The notes beneath the pieces were generated by a model. That model was not told the DNA's origin, ran no database searches, and saw only the letters and a program-made list of their open reading frames with translations. This document shows positions 43,545 through 55,495 of a stretch of 64,000 bases of DNA, piece after piece; the first letter of the stretch is position 1; each line of letters begins with the position of its first letter. The stretch lies in contig JAUPFV010000004.1 in assembly GCA_036936605.1 (NCBI GenBank), forward strand, positions 90,918,334-90,982,333, given 5' to 3'. The translations under genes and the position numbers were made by a program. The stretch is from Limnanthes douglasii subsp. nivea. Lineage: Eukaryota > Streptophyta > Magnoliopsida > Brassicales > Limnanthaceae.

Positions 43545-44330
43545 GTTTGCATCTTGAAGCTCCTAAGGACTCCTACGACCAGTAATCCTACTATGGACTA
43601 TCAACCTATAGATTCTGAACATGTTATGAAAAGAGCACGACCTTTTGGAATGTCTGATGAGGTTAATCTACTAGTAAATGTTATGTTATCACTGTATATT
43701 AGCCATAAACATTGTCAGAGTATATTTTCCCTCGATGATTTACCCAAGGGTGTGGCTATGAATTTAAGTTAGGGCTTAAATGTCAAAATTATGGATTTTC
43801 ATCCACCCAAACAAATTTTATTTCTTATTGGTATAAACATGGGTGACGTCTTGTTGTGGGAGTTAAGAACATGTACAATGGCTTTGCAGTCTTCTATGGA
43901 AAATGATTATACATCAATAATTAACTGTGTGGTGTGTAATCTTGATGAATCTCATTTTTGGTATTGCATACTCTAAAAGCATTGCACACTTATATGCATA
44001 CCAATGAGATGATGACCTGTAAAACAAATTAGACATTGAGGCTCATGTCGACAGCATAAATGATCTTGCATTCTCATATCCTAAAACATAATTGTGTGTT
44101 GTTACGTGCGGAGAGGATCAAACTACTAAGGTTTCAGATTCAGTCAATGAGACTAAACAGTGTACCTTTGAGGGTCACGAAGCACCCCTTTTCTCTATAT
44201 TCCCTTATCAGAAAGAAAATATTAAGTTTATTTTCTCAACTGCAACTGATAGAAAAATCAAGGCATGGTTGTATACAAATATGGGTTCAAAAGTTGACTA
44301 TGATGTGTTTGAATTTCTCCATTGAGTTGG
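43545..44330 (+). pseudogene. TOPLESS-related corepressor relic (WD40 region)
   Basis: TOPLESS/TPR proteins are plant transcriptional corepressors with a long WD40 C-terminus. Blocks in order match that family: RTPTTSNPTMDYQPIDSEHV, KRARPFGMSDEV, SLDDLPKGVAMNLS, KIMDFHPPKQILFLIGINMG, LLWEL, then LDIEAHVDSINDLAFSYP, LCVVTCGEDQTTKV, CTFEGHEAPLFSIFPYQKE and FIFSTATDRKIKAWLYTNMG. TAG at 43770-43772 stands where the family has Gln. Part of a WD repeat is missing after LLWEL, and frames change near 43980 and 44090. The LisH/CTLH end is absent. The blocks follow without obvious introns over 780 bp. This is the only host-gene remnant found. Confidence 0.8.
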
Positions 44331-44338
44331 ACCGTCAC

Positions 44339-44954
44339 ATGTTTTATCTATGTATGGGACTATAGTTAATATTAGTCCAATAAAAGTAATCATAAAGAAA
44401 TAAACGAACTAGTAGATAAAATATGTATTATGGAGGTAATTGTATAAGTACCAGGTTTAATTCTGAATACTATGAAGGATTGGATCCGGAAATAAACAAT
44501 TTAAGCAAAATGTAAAGTTTTGGGGTTATTTTGTAAAACAAAATAATACTGGGTTACGGTTTCTAAGGGTGACAATTTCATAAGGACTGGTCTTTATTAA
44601 GTAACTATTTGGAGGTTACAAAAAGTTCAATGAGAAGAACTGTTTTCTCACTTTAGATACTATATAAGAATGAGTTTTTTATTCTTAAAATATACGACAT
44701 CAAATACAGAAAGAAAAAAAAAGTGTCTTTAAGAAAAACACATCGGTTTTTCCTTCTAATCAATCAACGGATTTGGTTACCATCTATTTGAAGATCATAA
44801 CCTAGCAAAGGATTCAAAGATCATCTGTTGTAAATTCAGAATCTGAAGATCAAAGAATGTCTACATCTTGTAAGTATTTTTCCTCATTATTACAGGATGA
44901 TTTAACTTAATAGTTTAATAAGTTAGATAAGAAATCCGAAAAGTATTTCTTACA
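44339..44954 (+). repeat. Probable 5' LTR of the copia relic
   Basis: It ends TTCTTACA two bases before the primer site. A TATA-like CTATATAAGAATG is at about 44658, giving a plausible transcript start near 44690. The left boundary is uncertain, and no second LTR copy is available. Confidence 0.45.
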
Positions 44955-44956
44955 AG

Positions 44957-44970
44957 TGGTATAAGAGCCA
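44957..44970 (+). other. Primer-binding site of the copia relic
   Basis: TGGTATAAGAGCCA differs by one base from the TGGTATCAGAGCCA site complementary to initiator tRNA-Met used by most copia elements. Confidence 0.8.
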
Positions 44971-45601
44971 CCATGAAGTTAAATTCTTAAGTTTTCAGAT
45001 TCTCAGTTTATGATCAATGAATTGAGACTTCTTGAATTGAAAGTGCGTATTTAGAACTCTTTGAATTGATTAGGTAGTAAATTGTGTTTAAGAATAAGAT
45101 GCAGTAAATCTGCAATTCATTGTTAATGTAGTAGTGTTTTACATGAAGAATTAATATAAGTTATAAAATTCTTATGTTCATTGTTAAGTTAAGTTATATA
45201 ACAGTTTCATTCCTGCAGTTTTATATGACCAATCAGTTAAATATTAAGTGTTAAAGGTTAACAACTTTCTATTGTTATAAATAGACAAATTAATAAAAGT
45301 GCTTCTGTAGTTCTATTAATTAGATGTTAGGACGTGCCTTTTTTATCAAAGTTTAAAACCATGTTCTTATAACAAGCACATATATAATTCTGTTATATAT
45401 ATATATATATATATATATAAATCAGAACTATAATATATGTTTAAATAAACTGCAAAAGCAGTTAAGATAGAACCGTGTAAAATTGAAAAAGCTAACTCAC
45501 ATTAGTTTAAAAAAATACGTGAAAGAGTGATGTACGTGCATTAACTGTTATGCAGTTAAGTTATAGTTACATGCGGTTTATATTAATTCCACTACTTACG
45601 T

Positions 45602-45799
45602 AAAAGTATTTTGGAAGTGAAAGTGATGGGTCCACTTCCAGTATTTACGTTGAAATATTAGGAAGTGGTGGGTCCACTGATGATTACGTAAAATATTAAG
45701 AAAAGTATTTTGGAAGTGAAAGTGATGGGTCCACTTCCAGTATTTACGTTGAAGTATTAGGAAGTGGTGGGTCCACTGATGATTACGTAAAATATTAAG
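45602..45799 (+). repeat. Recent 99-bp tandem duplication
   Basis: 45602-45700 and 45701-45799 are the same apart from one A/G change (TTGAAATATT / TTGAAGTATT). Each unit holds two TGGGTCCACT boxes. It lies in the copia leader. A (TA)n run is at about 45400-45420. Confidence 0.88.
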
Positions 45800-46630
45800 A
45801 AGACGTGCGAAAGTAACCGTAAACTACAATTTTAATTAAATAAAAGTGTGTGATGTAGTTAGTGATAGGCGCTAAAAAAACCCTACTATTTAATTAATTA
45901 GAAATTGATGACTAAAACTGAAATTGTAGAGTAGTTGCAGTTTATAACTGTATTTAAAGACGTGCAATAGTTATAATTAAAAAATGATTGCACATTAAGT
46001 ATATATAACATTATTATATATAAATCCAAATTTATATATATATATATTAAGTATTATATTATAGTATATAATTAAAGATATATTATAATATAAAGAATTT
46101 AGGGTGTAAATTTAATTCGATTAAATTTATACTTAGACTACGAAATAGTTTGGACATTAAGTAAGGTAGTCGCATAGTATTTCTCAAATAATTAGCATGC
46201 TTTAATTTTTCCAAACATAGATATATAATTAATTATCTAATATATCGCCAAAGTGATCTCTTTTGGTAAATTAATTATTTTAGAGTTTTGACAAGTCTCT
46301 GATTGACAAGCATGTAAACTTTAATCGATCCAAAAGAAGGTTAATGTTTGACGTAATTAATCTTAGACATGAGATAATTATTTGTGAATTGGTCATTAAG
46401 AAAATTGAACTAGGAGAATCGACCAAAAAGAAGATTTTCTTAATTAAGTCAATTAGTATGATCAACATTAATTATCCTCAAACTAATACATATACAAATT
46501 AATATGCTTGCCTAAAGGTATCTTATTGATATTGTAAGAGTATGTTTTATTATGTTATGTTTATTTGTTTAATACTATGGAGATTATATGTTAAGTGATG
46601 TTTTTGGCTATTTGTTGTTTGTTGTTTGTT

Positions 46631-47443
46631 ATGTTAGCAAATTCGTATCTCTACAAACCAGAAGGCAAAAAGGCATCCATACTTAATGGGAGTAACTTTG
46701 AGCTGTGGAAATAAGATATGTTGTTGCACTTGATGTGCCATGATTATGACTTAGCATTAAGAATCGATGAACCGAAACCTCTGACTGATGATAGTTCTCC
46801 TACAAAGAAGAAAGAGTCAGCAACGTAGAAAAAGTCGAACAAGATAAGTCTAGGGATCATGAAGCAAGTAATTTCATTAGCATTCCGAGGTGCAGTTCCA
46901 CCTGAGATCACCAATGCGAAAATGTTTCTCGAAGAGGTAGAGAAATATTTTTCCAAGAACGATAAAGTAGAGATTACAACGTTGCTTATTTAGCTAGCCT
47001 CTATGAAATATTGTGGCAAATGGACTGTTCGTGAACACATCTTCGAAATGTCAAACATCCCTTCCAAATTGAAAGCACTTAAAATTGACCTTCCGAAATA
47101 TATTTTGGTAAGATTTTATTTTTACTCTTTCTCTCCTCAGTATAAGAACTTCGAAACTTCTTATAACTGTCAGCGCGAGAAATGGACTCTCAACGAGCTC
47201 ATCTCGCAGGCAACGCAAGAAGAGGAAACGATGAAGCAAGAACATCCAGAAGTGAAAATAGTAAAAGCTCAGGTGGATAAGGAAATTAAGAGAAAGTATG
47301 AAGGTTCAGTCGCACATGCATCCGATTCAGGACAAAAGAAGCATAAGGGTACGTTTGATAAAATGTGTTGCTTCCATTGTAAGAAACTGGGGCACTTTAA
47401 GAAAGAATGTGAAATATGTAGGGCTATGATGAAAGCCAAATGA
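46631..47443 (+). pseudogene. Copia gag
   Basis: ATG at 46631 (MLANSYLYKPEGKKASILNG). It has FELWK near 46700 followed by TAA, further stops near 46828 and 46991, and then an open frame 47003-47443 ending in a canonical CCHC nucleic-acid-binding knuckle, CFHCKKLGHFKKEC, near 47372. Typical gag length for copia when stops are ignored. Confidence 0.82.
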
Positions 47444-48318
47444 TTTTCACTTCTATGGTCTGTTCTCAGATCAATTTAGTTTTAGTGTCGAGGAATACTT
47501 GGTGGGTTGATACAACAGCAACAACTCATGTTTGTATTTCTTTGTAGGGTATGATAAGAAACCGTAGCTTGAGTGATGGTGAAACATCCATCTACACAGT
47601 TAATGACAGTTTGTGTTTGGTTCATTCTATTTGTGATTTTCGTTTGTTGCTTACAAGTGGACATTTTTTGTATTTAAAAGACATTGTATGCACCTTCTTT
47701 TAGAAGGAACCTAATTTCATTTCCATTGTTGGACAAATTAAGTTATTCTTGTCTATTTGGAAATGAAAGTTTATGTCTTTATTTATATGGTGATGTTGTT
47801 GGTTCTGGAAGGTTAATAGCAAATGATAACTTGTATTTGTTGGATACTATAAAGGATCACAAAGAGATAATGAATATAGACGTACCTGGAAAACTAAATT
47901 GTGAACTAGAAAATTCAGTAAAACTTTGGCACAAACGATTAGGTCACATTTCTAAAAATAGAATTGAAAAGCTTGTTTCAGAAGGTCTATTAAGTGAATT
48001 GGATTTTCGGACTTCAACGTTTGCGTTGAATGTATAAAAGGAAAACAGACCAAAGTGAAACGATTAGATGCATACAGAGCGAAAGGGGTCTTGGATTTGA
48101 TACATACAGACATATGCGGTCCGTTCCCTACATCATCATGGAACGGCCAAGGATAACTTGTATCTTTCATCGATGACTTTTCACGATATGGGTATCTATA
48201 TCTTATTCACGAAAAATCAGAGGCCATTGACAAGTTCAAAGTCTTTAAGACCGAAGTTGAAAAACAACTTGATAAAGACATTAAGTGCGTCAGAGTGCGC
48301 AGTGGACGCTTGTTAGAA
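47444..48318 (+). pseudogene. Copia protease, GAG-pre-integrase and integrase N-part
   Basis: The protease motif is WWVDTTATTHVCIS near 47500; the catalytic D(S/T)GA is changed to DTTA. The GAG-pre-integrase domain at 47684-48010 has DNLYLLDTIK and KLWHKRLGHISKNRIEKLV (zinc-binding His pair). The integrase start has IHTDICGPFPTSSWNG and FIDDFSRYGYLYLI, so two catalytic-region Asp residues are seen. It is cut at about 48318 within the VRSDRGGE-type motif. Frames change near 48005 and stops occur throughout. Confidence 0.8.
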
Positions 48319-49990
48319 TATAATCTGATTAGTGTTATATTAATATGTGAATGTTATTCTGAAAATTCATTAAAAAATTGAATTTTCAAAATAGTCGTTT
48401 ATTTTACATTTTAAATGATAACCACTTTTGGATAGTTGAAACTGTTTTTACAGTTTGAAAAAAAAAATAGTAGAAATATTTGCTTCGTTTTTTATTTTAG
48501 AAACAAGATATACAAAAGATTCATTATTTAAGTTCAAAGAGAATTATGATTTTATCCGATTGAGATTTTTGGAGAAGCCCCACAAATATTTCAATCTGAA
48601 ATAGTCTATAACAAAACTTTAAAATTATCAAAGAATCAAATACTATTACTAATAAAAGATTGAAATATTATGTGTATGAAGATTGAAATAACGAGAATTT
48701 TATATGATGGTTTCTCCGTAGATAAATTACAAGAGAGATTTATTGTGATCCTTGAGAAGAATATGTAATCAAATTTTAAAACATCAAGGGAACTACGGTA
48801 TCATCATCTTATAAGTTTTTTTCATTTGTATTGGATGACTCTTACTTATATGTGTCTAGTTTTCAGATTGTGAATATGGTGATAATCTCTTAACTGTTTT
48901 ATATTTTATAAATGATACATATTTTGGATTAATTGTTGTTTTGGTGGTTAGAAGTGTATATATAGGACGGAAAATACTTGAATTGATTTGTTATATGAAG
49001 AAAGCATGTTTTGATTTTTTTTAGTTTTAGAAAAAGAAAATGTGATTATCATATGAAGCGGTCATAAAATTGATGATCAAGTATGACTCCTTTTTATTTT
49101 CTACAAACGGTTAAGATGGATTATTATATCTTTTTTAGATTTATTATATATATATATATATACCTATTTATAAAACATTATGTTTGTAAAAATGTATGCG
49201 GACCTGCAGTTTTGAATTGTATTTGTATGTATTATTTTATTGCAGTTGCCAGCTATAATACTGTTGTACTTAAATAATGAAATCCATGTCGTGTGTATTT
49301 AAAATTAAGTAAATACAGTTTTTGTTTAGACAAAAGAATGAAAATTACATGTATAAACGGTTTACCTGAAAATATTGCATGCTGTGAATGCATAATATGA
49401 GTACAACTTAGCAAACTCTAGATATAGACAAATATTACATGTGGTTTTGACAAGAAAAACATAAATGAAGGTATCTGTAAATAATATTGCATCTATTAAC
49501 TGATTTTTAATTGTTACAAATGCAAATATGGTTTATGCAAATATGCAGTTTGTTTATTTGTTTATTATATTATATATAATAATTTTAATTAAAACTAAAT
49601 AGAAAAAAGGTAAGTACAAACCCTTAAACATATAAATAGTAGTTTAAATAATATCAATTGCAATTTATTTAAATATATATTTGCATGTATAAAATTCTAC
49701 ATCAATTAGTACTTGTTACATGCAAAAGAACTACATGAAAAATATAGGCAAATAAAAAAAACAGGCAAATAAAAAAAACATATGCCTATTACATGTCTAT
49801 TTATGTGAAATTGAGATTATTTTTGCACGTGTCTGAAAAGCAATGGAAAATTATATGATTATAAAGTTTTGCATAAAATCGAATATCTATATTTATATTA
49901 TATGTTGTTTGTATATAATAACACTCGATTTTATATAGCACGAGTTCTATATTTAGTTTATTTAAAGATATATTATGTGAAACTACAAGA
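48319..49990. other. AT-rich segment splitting copia pol
   Basis: It begins TGTTAGAATATAATCTG, which looks like a copia-type LTR start, but I found no matching end, primer site or coding sequence. It replaces about 1 kb of expected integrase/RT sequence. (TA)n runs occur at about 49145-49163. Confidence 0.4.
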
Positions 49991-50695
49991 ACGGTTTTTT
50001 ATGTTTGGCTTGAAAATAAGATATGTTGGTTTAAAATAAGCATAAAAGATTGACATAAGGTTTTTGATAATGTAGTATTGGTTAATGGTTTAATTCTTAA
50101 TCAAGCAGACAAATGTATATATAGTAAATTTAATGCTTCTCGTAAATGAGTTGTGATTTATCTATATGTGGATGACATATTGATTTGTACCGATTAAAAT
50201 TGAGTTAATGAAACCAAAAAAATCTTGTCATCTAGTTTTGAGATGAAGGATGTGTGGGAAACCGAGATAATTTTTGGTATAAGAATTAAGCGAAAGAAAA
50301 ATAGTATATCGATTTCTCAATCTCATGATATTGAGAAGATATTGAATAAATTTAATTTTAAAGATTGTTCTCTGGTAAGCTCAACTATAGATCCCAGTCT
50401 TAACATTCTATATAATAAATGTGCTACTATATCTCAACTTGAATATTCAAAAGCCATCGGGTGTCTTATGTATGGCGTGACTAGCACTAGGCCGGATATT
50501 GCCTTTGTTGTTGGAAAGTTTATTAGGTATACTAGTAATCCTAGTTTATATCATTGGTAAGCTTCAAATTGAGTATTCAAGTATTTGAGAGGAACCAGGG
50601 ATTATGGTTTGACTTATACTAGATTTGCTTCCGTACTTGAAGGATATTCAGATGCGAGTTATATTTTTAATATGGAAGGCCACTCTTCCACTTGG
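49991..50695 (+). pseudogene. Copia reverse transcriptase and RNase H
   Basis: Fragments start in the YGLKQA-type block near 50000, then ADKCIYSKFN, an intact catalytic YVDDILICTD near 50165, MKDVWETEIIFGIRIKRKKN, SQLEYSKAIGCLMYG, TRPDIAFVVGKFIRYTSNP, FKYLRGTRDYGL and the RNase H start GYSDASY. Stops occur near 50150, 50200 and 50560. It ends abruptly at about 50695. Confidence 0.85.
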
Positions 50696-50739
50696 AGTTA
50701 TATTTTTATCGATCTCATTTTCCACTTATATGATTTTTT

Positions 50740-51850
50740 CCTTATCAGTAGCCCCCCAATCCTTCTGAAGATGTTCGAGTGATGACTATAGCTTACAAAC
50801 ACTTCGATTTATCCGACACTATATCTCTCATCAAACTTATGATGTTATTGTTAACTTCTCCTCGAATTTTATTGGTATCATTTTTTGAAAATTTATTTTT
50901 GTTATCTAGCACATGTCAGATGGTTACCGTGAGCATTTGCTCGTGTCTTTCAATATATTTTAGGTGTGACGTCAAAAATCTTTGACACAGTCGGCGTATC
51001 GTGTTCAGAGCGTGACATCAGTTGGTGACTAATATCGTCGATACGTATCCTTTAATCTAACATGGAAAAATTTATCGGTCTTTAGCGACTCATAATTCAC
51101 TTGAAGATAATTCACTTGAGTCATAAAGTGAATAATGCTAGATTCAGATGACCCATAACAACGTCTGGGTTTCACTTTACTTCTCGAAGTTTATCGACTA
51201 AATCTTTGATACTCATCTTGTTTATCATCAGTTTGATGATCCTCATCTATCTTAAATTTATCTGTCACATATTACCTTTGAACCTCTGATCTAACTTTCT
51301 TGAAAGTCAATGCATCATGTCTCTCATAATTTAATTTTTCAATTTCTTCTAAAAGTTATTTTCTTTGAACCACTAAAATGGACTTTTCCAATATTTCTCC
51401 AACATATTGATCATCATGTTGTTGGTCATTTCCCATTTTTTGGTGGAATTCCCCTCAGATCTTATTTTTGTTATAGGATTATTTTCAACATTTATCTCCC
51501 CTCAGACTTTTATGTTCATTTTTTTTCAAACTATTTAAGATCACAGTAATGGTTTTGGAAAATAATTTGGGGTATCAGCCTTTTCCTACAAACGATGCCA
51601 ATGATAATTCCAAATGTTATTTAGAAAATAGTTTTTTATGTGAAAAATAAGTTTGGAGGAGTAAATTCTAGAGAGAGAAACACAATAAAATTAGAGAGAA
51701 ATATAAAAAATTTATTAATCAAGTAACAATGAATCACACTTCCCCATGAGAGGAGGTGTCCTTTTATAGTATATACAATGGGTCGCACGCTTCTTTTAAA
51801 TTACTAATGGTGGTCATTTTCCCTAAAACGACTTCTTGATAAAATTATAG
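50740..51850 (-). mobile_element. Relic H: Tat-type LTR element with almost no interior
   Basis: On the minus strand, GGATTGGGGGGCTAC then TGATAAGG (50762-50740) is a polypurine tract plus LTR start as in B and D. At 51602-51581, a primer-site-like TTGGCATCGTTTGTAGGAA follows an LTR end (...GAATTATCA). LTR-like sequence with CT-rich leader and TATA-like ACTATAAAAGG continues right to about 51850. The 850 bp between the two signals has no gag or pol. This is either an internally deleted copy or a short non-autonomous form. Confidence 0.5.
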
Positions 51851-52960
51851 CTGAAAGCAACACACTCCAATAATTAATAAAAAGATGGTTGGGACAAATA
51901 TAGGTAATTGGGAAAAACCTAACAAGATCGGAAGCAAAAGAAAACTGAAGCCCGTGATCAAAAGTATAGCTGAAGAAAATAACTTTATCATTACGAACAT
52001 CGAGAAAAATTTCTCTAATTATCGGAAACCTAAGGTGGAAATAATGAACAATCACCTAGTTTGAGAACTTTTTAATACATTTATCTTCAGTCAAATACAT
52101 ATATGAATATTGTATAAAGCTCAAAGTATGCATACAGTTTAAAACTTCATCTTTCACCTCTAGTTAAACTTGATAACCATCAAATTCACATATGCTACTA
52201 CCTCTCACCCTCGATAGACTCATATTATAAGGGTTGAAGGAATAAAGGAATAAACTAAAATGGAATGATAAATTTGAAAGCTTTATCCATGGTAACTAAA
52301 TTTATCTTGTGAATTTCTACCTCACCAGAAAGTTCAGCTCTAAATGAGTCGATGTTTTGATGATTCCGACTATAGGAGAACTTATGACCTTCAACCATTC
52401 TACCCATTTATAAGAGAACATAAAAGTTTGTTGTAACATAAATAAAAAATTAACAACTAATTGAAAAAATTCAAGAAACTATAAGAATAGATAAAGAAAT
52501 ATCAATATTTTTCAACTGAGAAAACGGAGAAAAAAGCAAGTTACATATTTGCTTCATAATTGTTGTATATTTGCAGAACAATTTATTGAAGAAACTTTCA
52601 GTAGTATGGATCTCACCAGTAACAGTCTTTTTGATATGCTCTCCAAAACTGCATCTTCACTGGCCATTAGTGATGCTAAGAGCTTGGAACCATCAATCCT
52701 TTCCTGCAAGCATCAAAATGTTAAGATAATGTACATTTTTTCTAAGACTGGCTGAATATCCACAATATGCCCAAAGTAACATATGAAGAATTGATCTTCA
52801 AAAAAGCTTAAGCTGATACGAAATAACCCCATATGTTCATGCAAGATGGATTGGTAGTTATAAAAGGAACTAAGTATAAGATGATAATGCTAGCCAAATA
52901 ATGATCGAGTTTTTTTCTCATATGATACCAAATTTGGAGCTCGAGAAATTGGATCACTAT
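51851..52960. other. Stretch with one exon-like patch, otherwise unassigned
   Basis: On the minus strand, about 52707-52570 has an acceptor-like TTGCAG, an open frame containing GSKLLASLMASEDAVLESIS and a GTGAG donor-like end. I do not recognise the protein. The rest is AT-rich with no support for genes. Confidence 0.3.
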
Positions 52961-53336
52961 TGGTGTGGATAATTTTTGTCTGAGGGTAATTTTGTCAGGA
53001 GTTTTGTATTATTTCAAAGGTATTTAATGTTTGGGTAGTTTATAGTGAAAGATTTGAGCTGTCTGGTTGTATTGAATGTTTCTCTCCCTCATTAATGAAA
53101 GTAGTTGGGTATTTATATCCTTAATTATGGGCCACATGGGCTTTCGGGTCACACTTATGAATTCGGGTCGAGTTCAATGACTCATTAGTTTTTAAGCAGG
53201 TAGGTAATTAGCTTAGTCATGAAGTGATTTAGTTTTTAATACATTAGTCGTGTTTGAATGGTTCAGTGGGTGGTTTTTTTCCGAATTGCCCTTGTCCGGT
53301 TTCTACAGTGAGTGGTGAGAAAATCCGGACTCATCA
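52961..53336 (-). repeat. Solo LTR of the E/G family (376 bp)
   Basis: On the minus strand it begins TGATGAGTCCGG and ends TTATCCACACCA, aligning with the E LTR along its length (GACCCGAAAGCCCAT, ATATAAATACCCAAC). It is flanked by a perfect 5-bp duplication ACTAT at 52956-52960 and 53337-53341, and no internal sequence adjoins either side. It is therefore the product of recombination between the two LTRs of one element. Confidence 0.9.
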
Positions 53337-53341
53337 ACTAT

Positions 53342-55065
53342 AGTCTATATTACCGTTAAACCGACTGATAGTAGTTTTATATTATTGTTAAACCAATTGA
53401 TAGAAGTTCTATATTACTATTAAGATTATTTATTTCTTATTTCATTTACAGGATGTTTCCAATTGCATATGTTATTTTTGATTTGGAAGATTCAAATAAT
53501 TGGATGTGGTTCTTGACATTTCCAAGGCCACACTTGCTAAGCCGAAATTTGACGTTCATTTCAGATGGTTTTATATGTATTATTATATGATACCTTACAA
53601 GTACTCAAGTCCAGCGTAAAACACTAAAACATCTAGCCTATGTTTCAATCCATCTTAGTTGAACAAGAAAGCTACATTTGCTAGCTTAAACATAAGCATA
53701 AAATCAAGCGAAAACGTGAATCAAAATCTCCTCAGGAAATTTCGTCTTTGAGAGTTCATTATATTTCGATAACCCCAAAACATGAATCGGAAACATGATT
53801 TTTTTATAAATTTAGTCTGTCTCTCTTTTAGTACTTGGCAGTCCTAATTATATTTTGTTATCTTTACCTTAATGCGTCAGTTCCCTACGGAGCAGGGCTC
53901 TAACAAGATATTTCTACTCTCGAAGGTATATTTTATTGATCTTAACTTAGTATTCTTCTATATATAGTTTCAAACTAATAATGCCAGTGTTTGTGCTAGA
54001 TTTTAACAGTCAATGTGAGAGTTATACAAAAAAACGCAGAAGATAAAAAATCATATTTTAATCCAATGCCATATCTTAGATTGTTTATTAACTTGGTGTT
54101 TGATCTCGGTTCTTTGGAGGCTGATGTAGACGGGGCAAAATTTCAGTTTCATATCCTTTAACGGCTATGCAACAATGGTGCAAACTTTTACTATTTCATT
54201 GTATCAGATGACTAACTTGGTTTATAGCCCGGATTAAGCACTGTAATGAGGCACTTGCCTCCCGAACTCATGTACAACTTTTCAATATCAATTTAACGCA
54301 TTTTTATACCAAAAAAAATAACTTGGTTTATATGCTACAAATTCTTACTGCTTTTGCAAATGCCTTTAATTCTTTACAGCTCCTTAAAGTACCGACATTC
54401 AGCTACGTAATGTGGGTTTTTGGAATGGTTTTTATAATGACATGTGACTTATGGCCAATTAATAATATACCCTATGTTGTTAACTTGTTATTGGTTTTTC
54501 ATGGAAGTGTTGTAGTCATGTTTGATAACCTGTTTGTGGTTTTCTCATTGCTGACATTTGAAATGGACTTTTCAGTTTTGTGGCTTGAGTTGGTCAGTAA
54601 CATATGCTTTATGCCAAAATTTCTCACATGAAATAGTCAGAAGGGTTGGTCATATGTTCAACACTTGCTGGTAAACTTGCTCTAGTTTCCGGAACCATTT
54701 TTGAGAAATGCTGAATTAGGAGTCACAGTTTGTATTATTTACTTGTTACTTCTATGGAGCTGCTTTCAACTTAAATGACAATGAACTTGGAGTAACAGTT
54801 TTCATTTTTTTCCTTTTGTTGTTTAAATTTTTATGTCCAGTTTCTTTACCAAGGGACATTGAGGGTGCTGTTGGTGTTGTTTTATGATCTTCTATAATTT
54901 TTTTGTGATTATCATTTTACTTTCTGCGATGTGACTCCTCAAAGGTACATACAGATGTGTAACATTATTCTCAGTGCATTCCCTCGTAATATGAGATTAC
55001 CATACCCTTTTACTCCTAATTTAAAGGTAACGTAGAAGTCATGATTGATATTTGGCAGTTAGAAT
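53342..55065. other. Stretch with nothing recognised
   Basis: No repeats or coding matches. The frame 54323-54631 is hydrophobic low-complexity T-rich reading and has no family resemblance. Confidence 0.5.
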
Positions 55066-55421
55066 TGATGAGATCGGATTTCTTTGACATTGGTTGTTGT
55101 ATAAATCTGAAGGGTAGTTCGGACAGATCTAGTACCATGCCCCACCGAACAGTACAAACAAGTGGACTGTGACTCAGCTGGTTGCTAGTCATTTTCTATA
55201 TTGGGCTTATAGGTTTTTAAACTTGACCCAAGCCCATGAGCCAACCCGGAAGGCTCACAGATCATTAAACAAGTATAAATACCTCAACTACTTTCATGTA
55301 TGAGGGTGATAAAAATTTACTGCTATCACACACCTCTCTTATCTCGATATATTTTACACTAAACATTAAATTCTCAAAACTCATTCCCAAAATACCCTTC
55401 GATCAGAAATAATCCACACCA
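55066..55421 (+). repeat. 5' LTR of element F (356 bp)
   Basis: It begins TGATGAGATCGG and ends AATCCACACCA. It has AAGTATAAATACC and AACCCGGAAGGCTC as in E. The primer-site-like TTGGCGACCATAGTAGGA follows at 55424-55441. Confidence 0.75.
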
Positions 55422-55495
55422 AATTGGCGACCATAGTAGGAGGCGACGGTGCCTGAATTGAAAATTCAAAACCAGTAATAAAAAAACCAGCTCGG

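Larger units (their letters stand above)
44339..50695 (+). mobile_element. Ty1/copia retrotransposon relic
   Basis: Order: LTR-like sequence to about 44954, tRNA-Met-type primer site, long AT-rich leader, gag, protease, integrase N-part, an AT-rich segment replacing the middle of pol, then RT/RNase H. No 3' LTR was found; the right end is cut at relic H near 50695. The left LTR start is not defined: 44339 (TGTTTTATC) is a guess. Confidence 0.75.

Noticed and set aside
45395..45420. (TA)n run as a possible origin or regulatory site
   Set aside because: A simple microsatellite in an AT-rich leader. Several similar runs occur in the window (e.g. 46030, 49145).
54323..54631. 102-codon hydrophobic open frame
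   Set aside because: T-rich sequence gives hydrophobic residues by composition. There is no family motif, promoter or splice structure.
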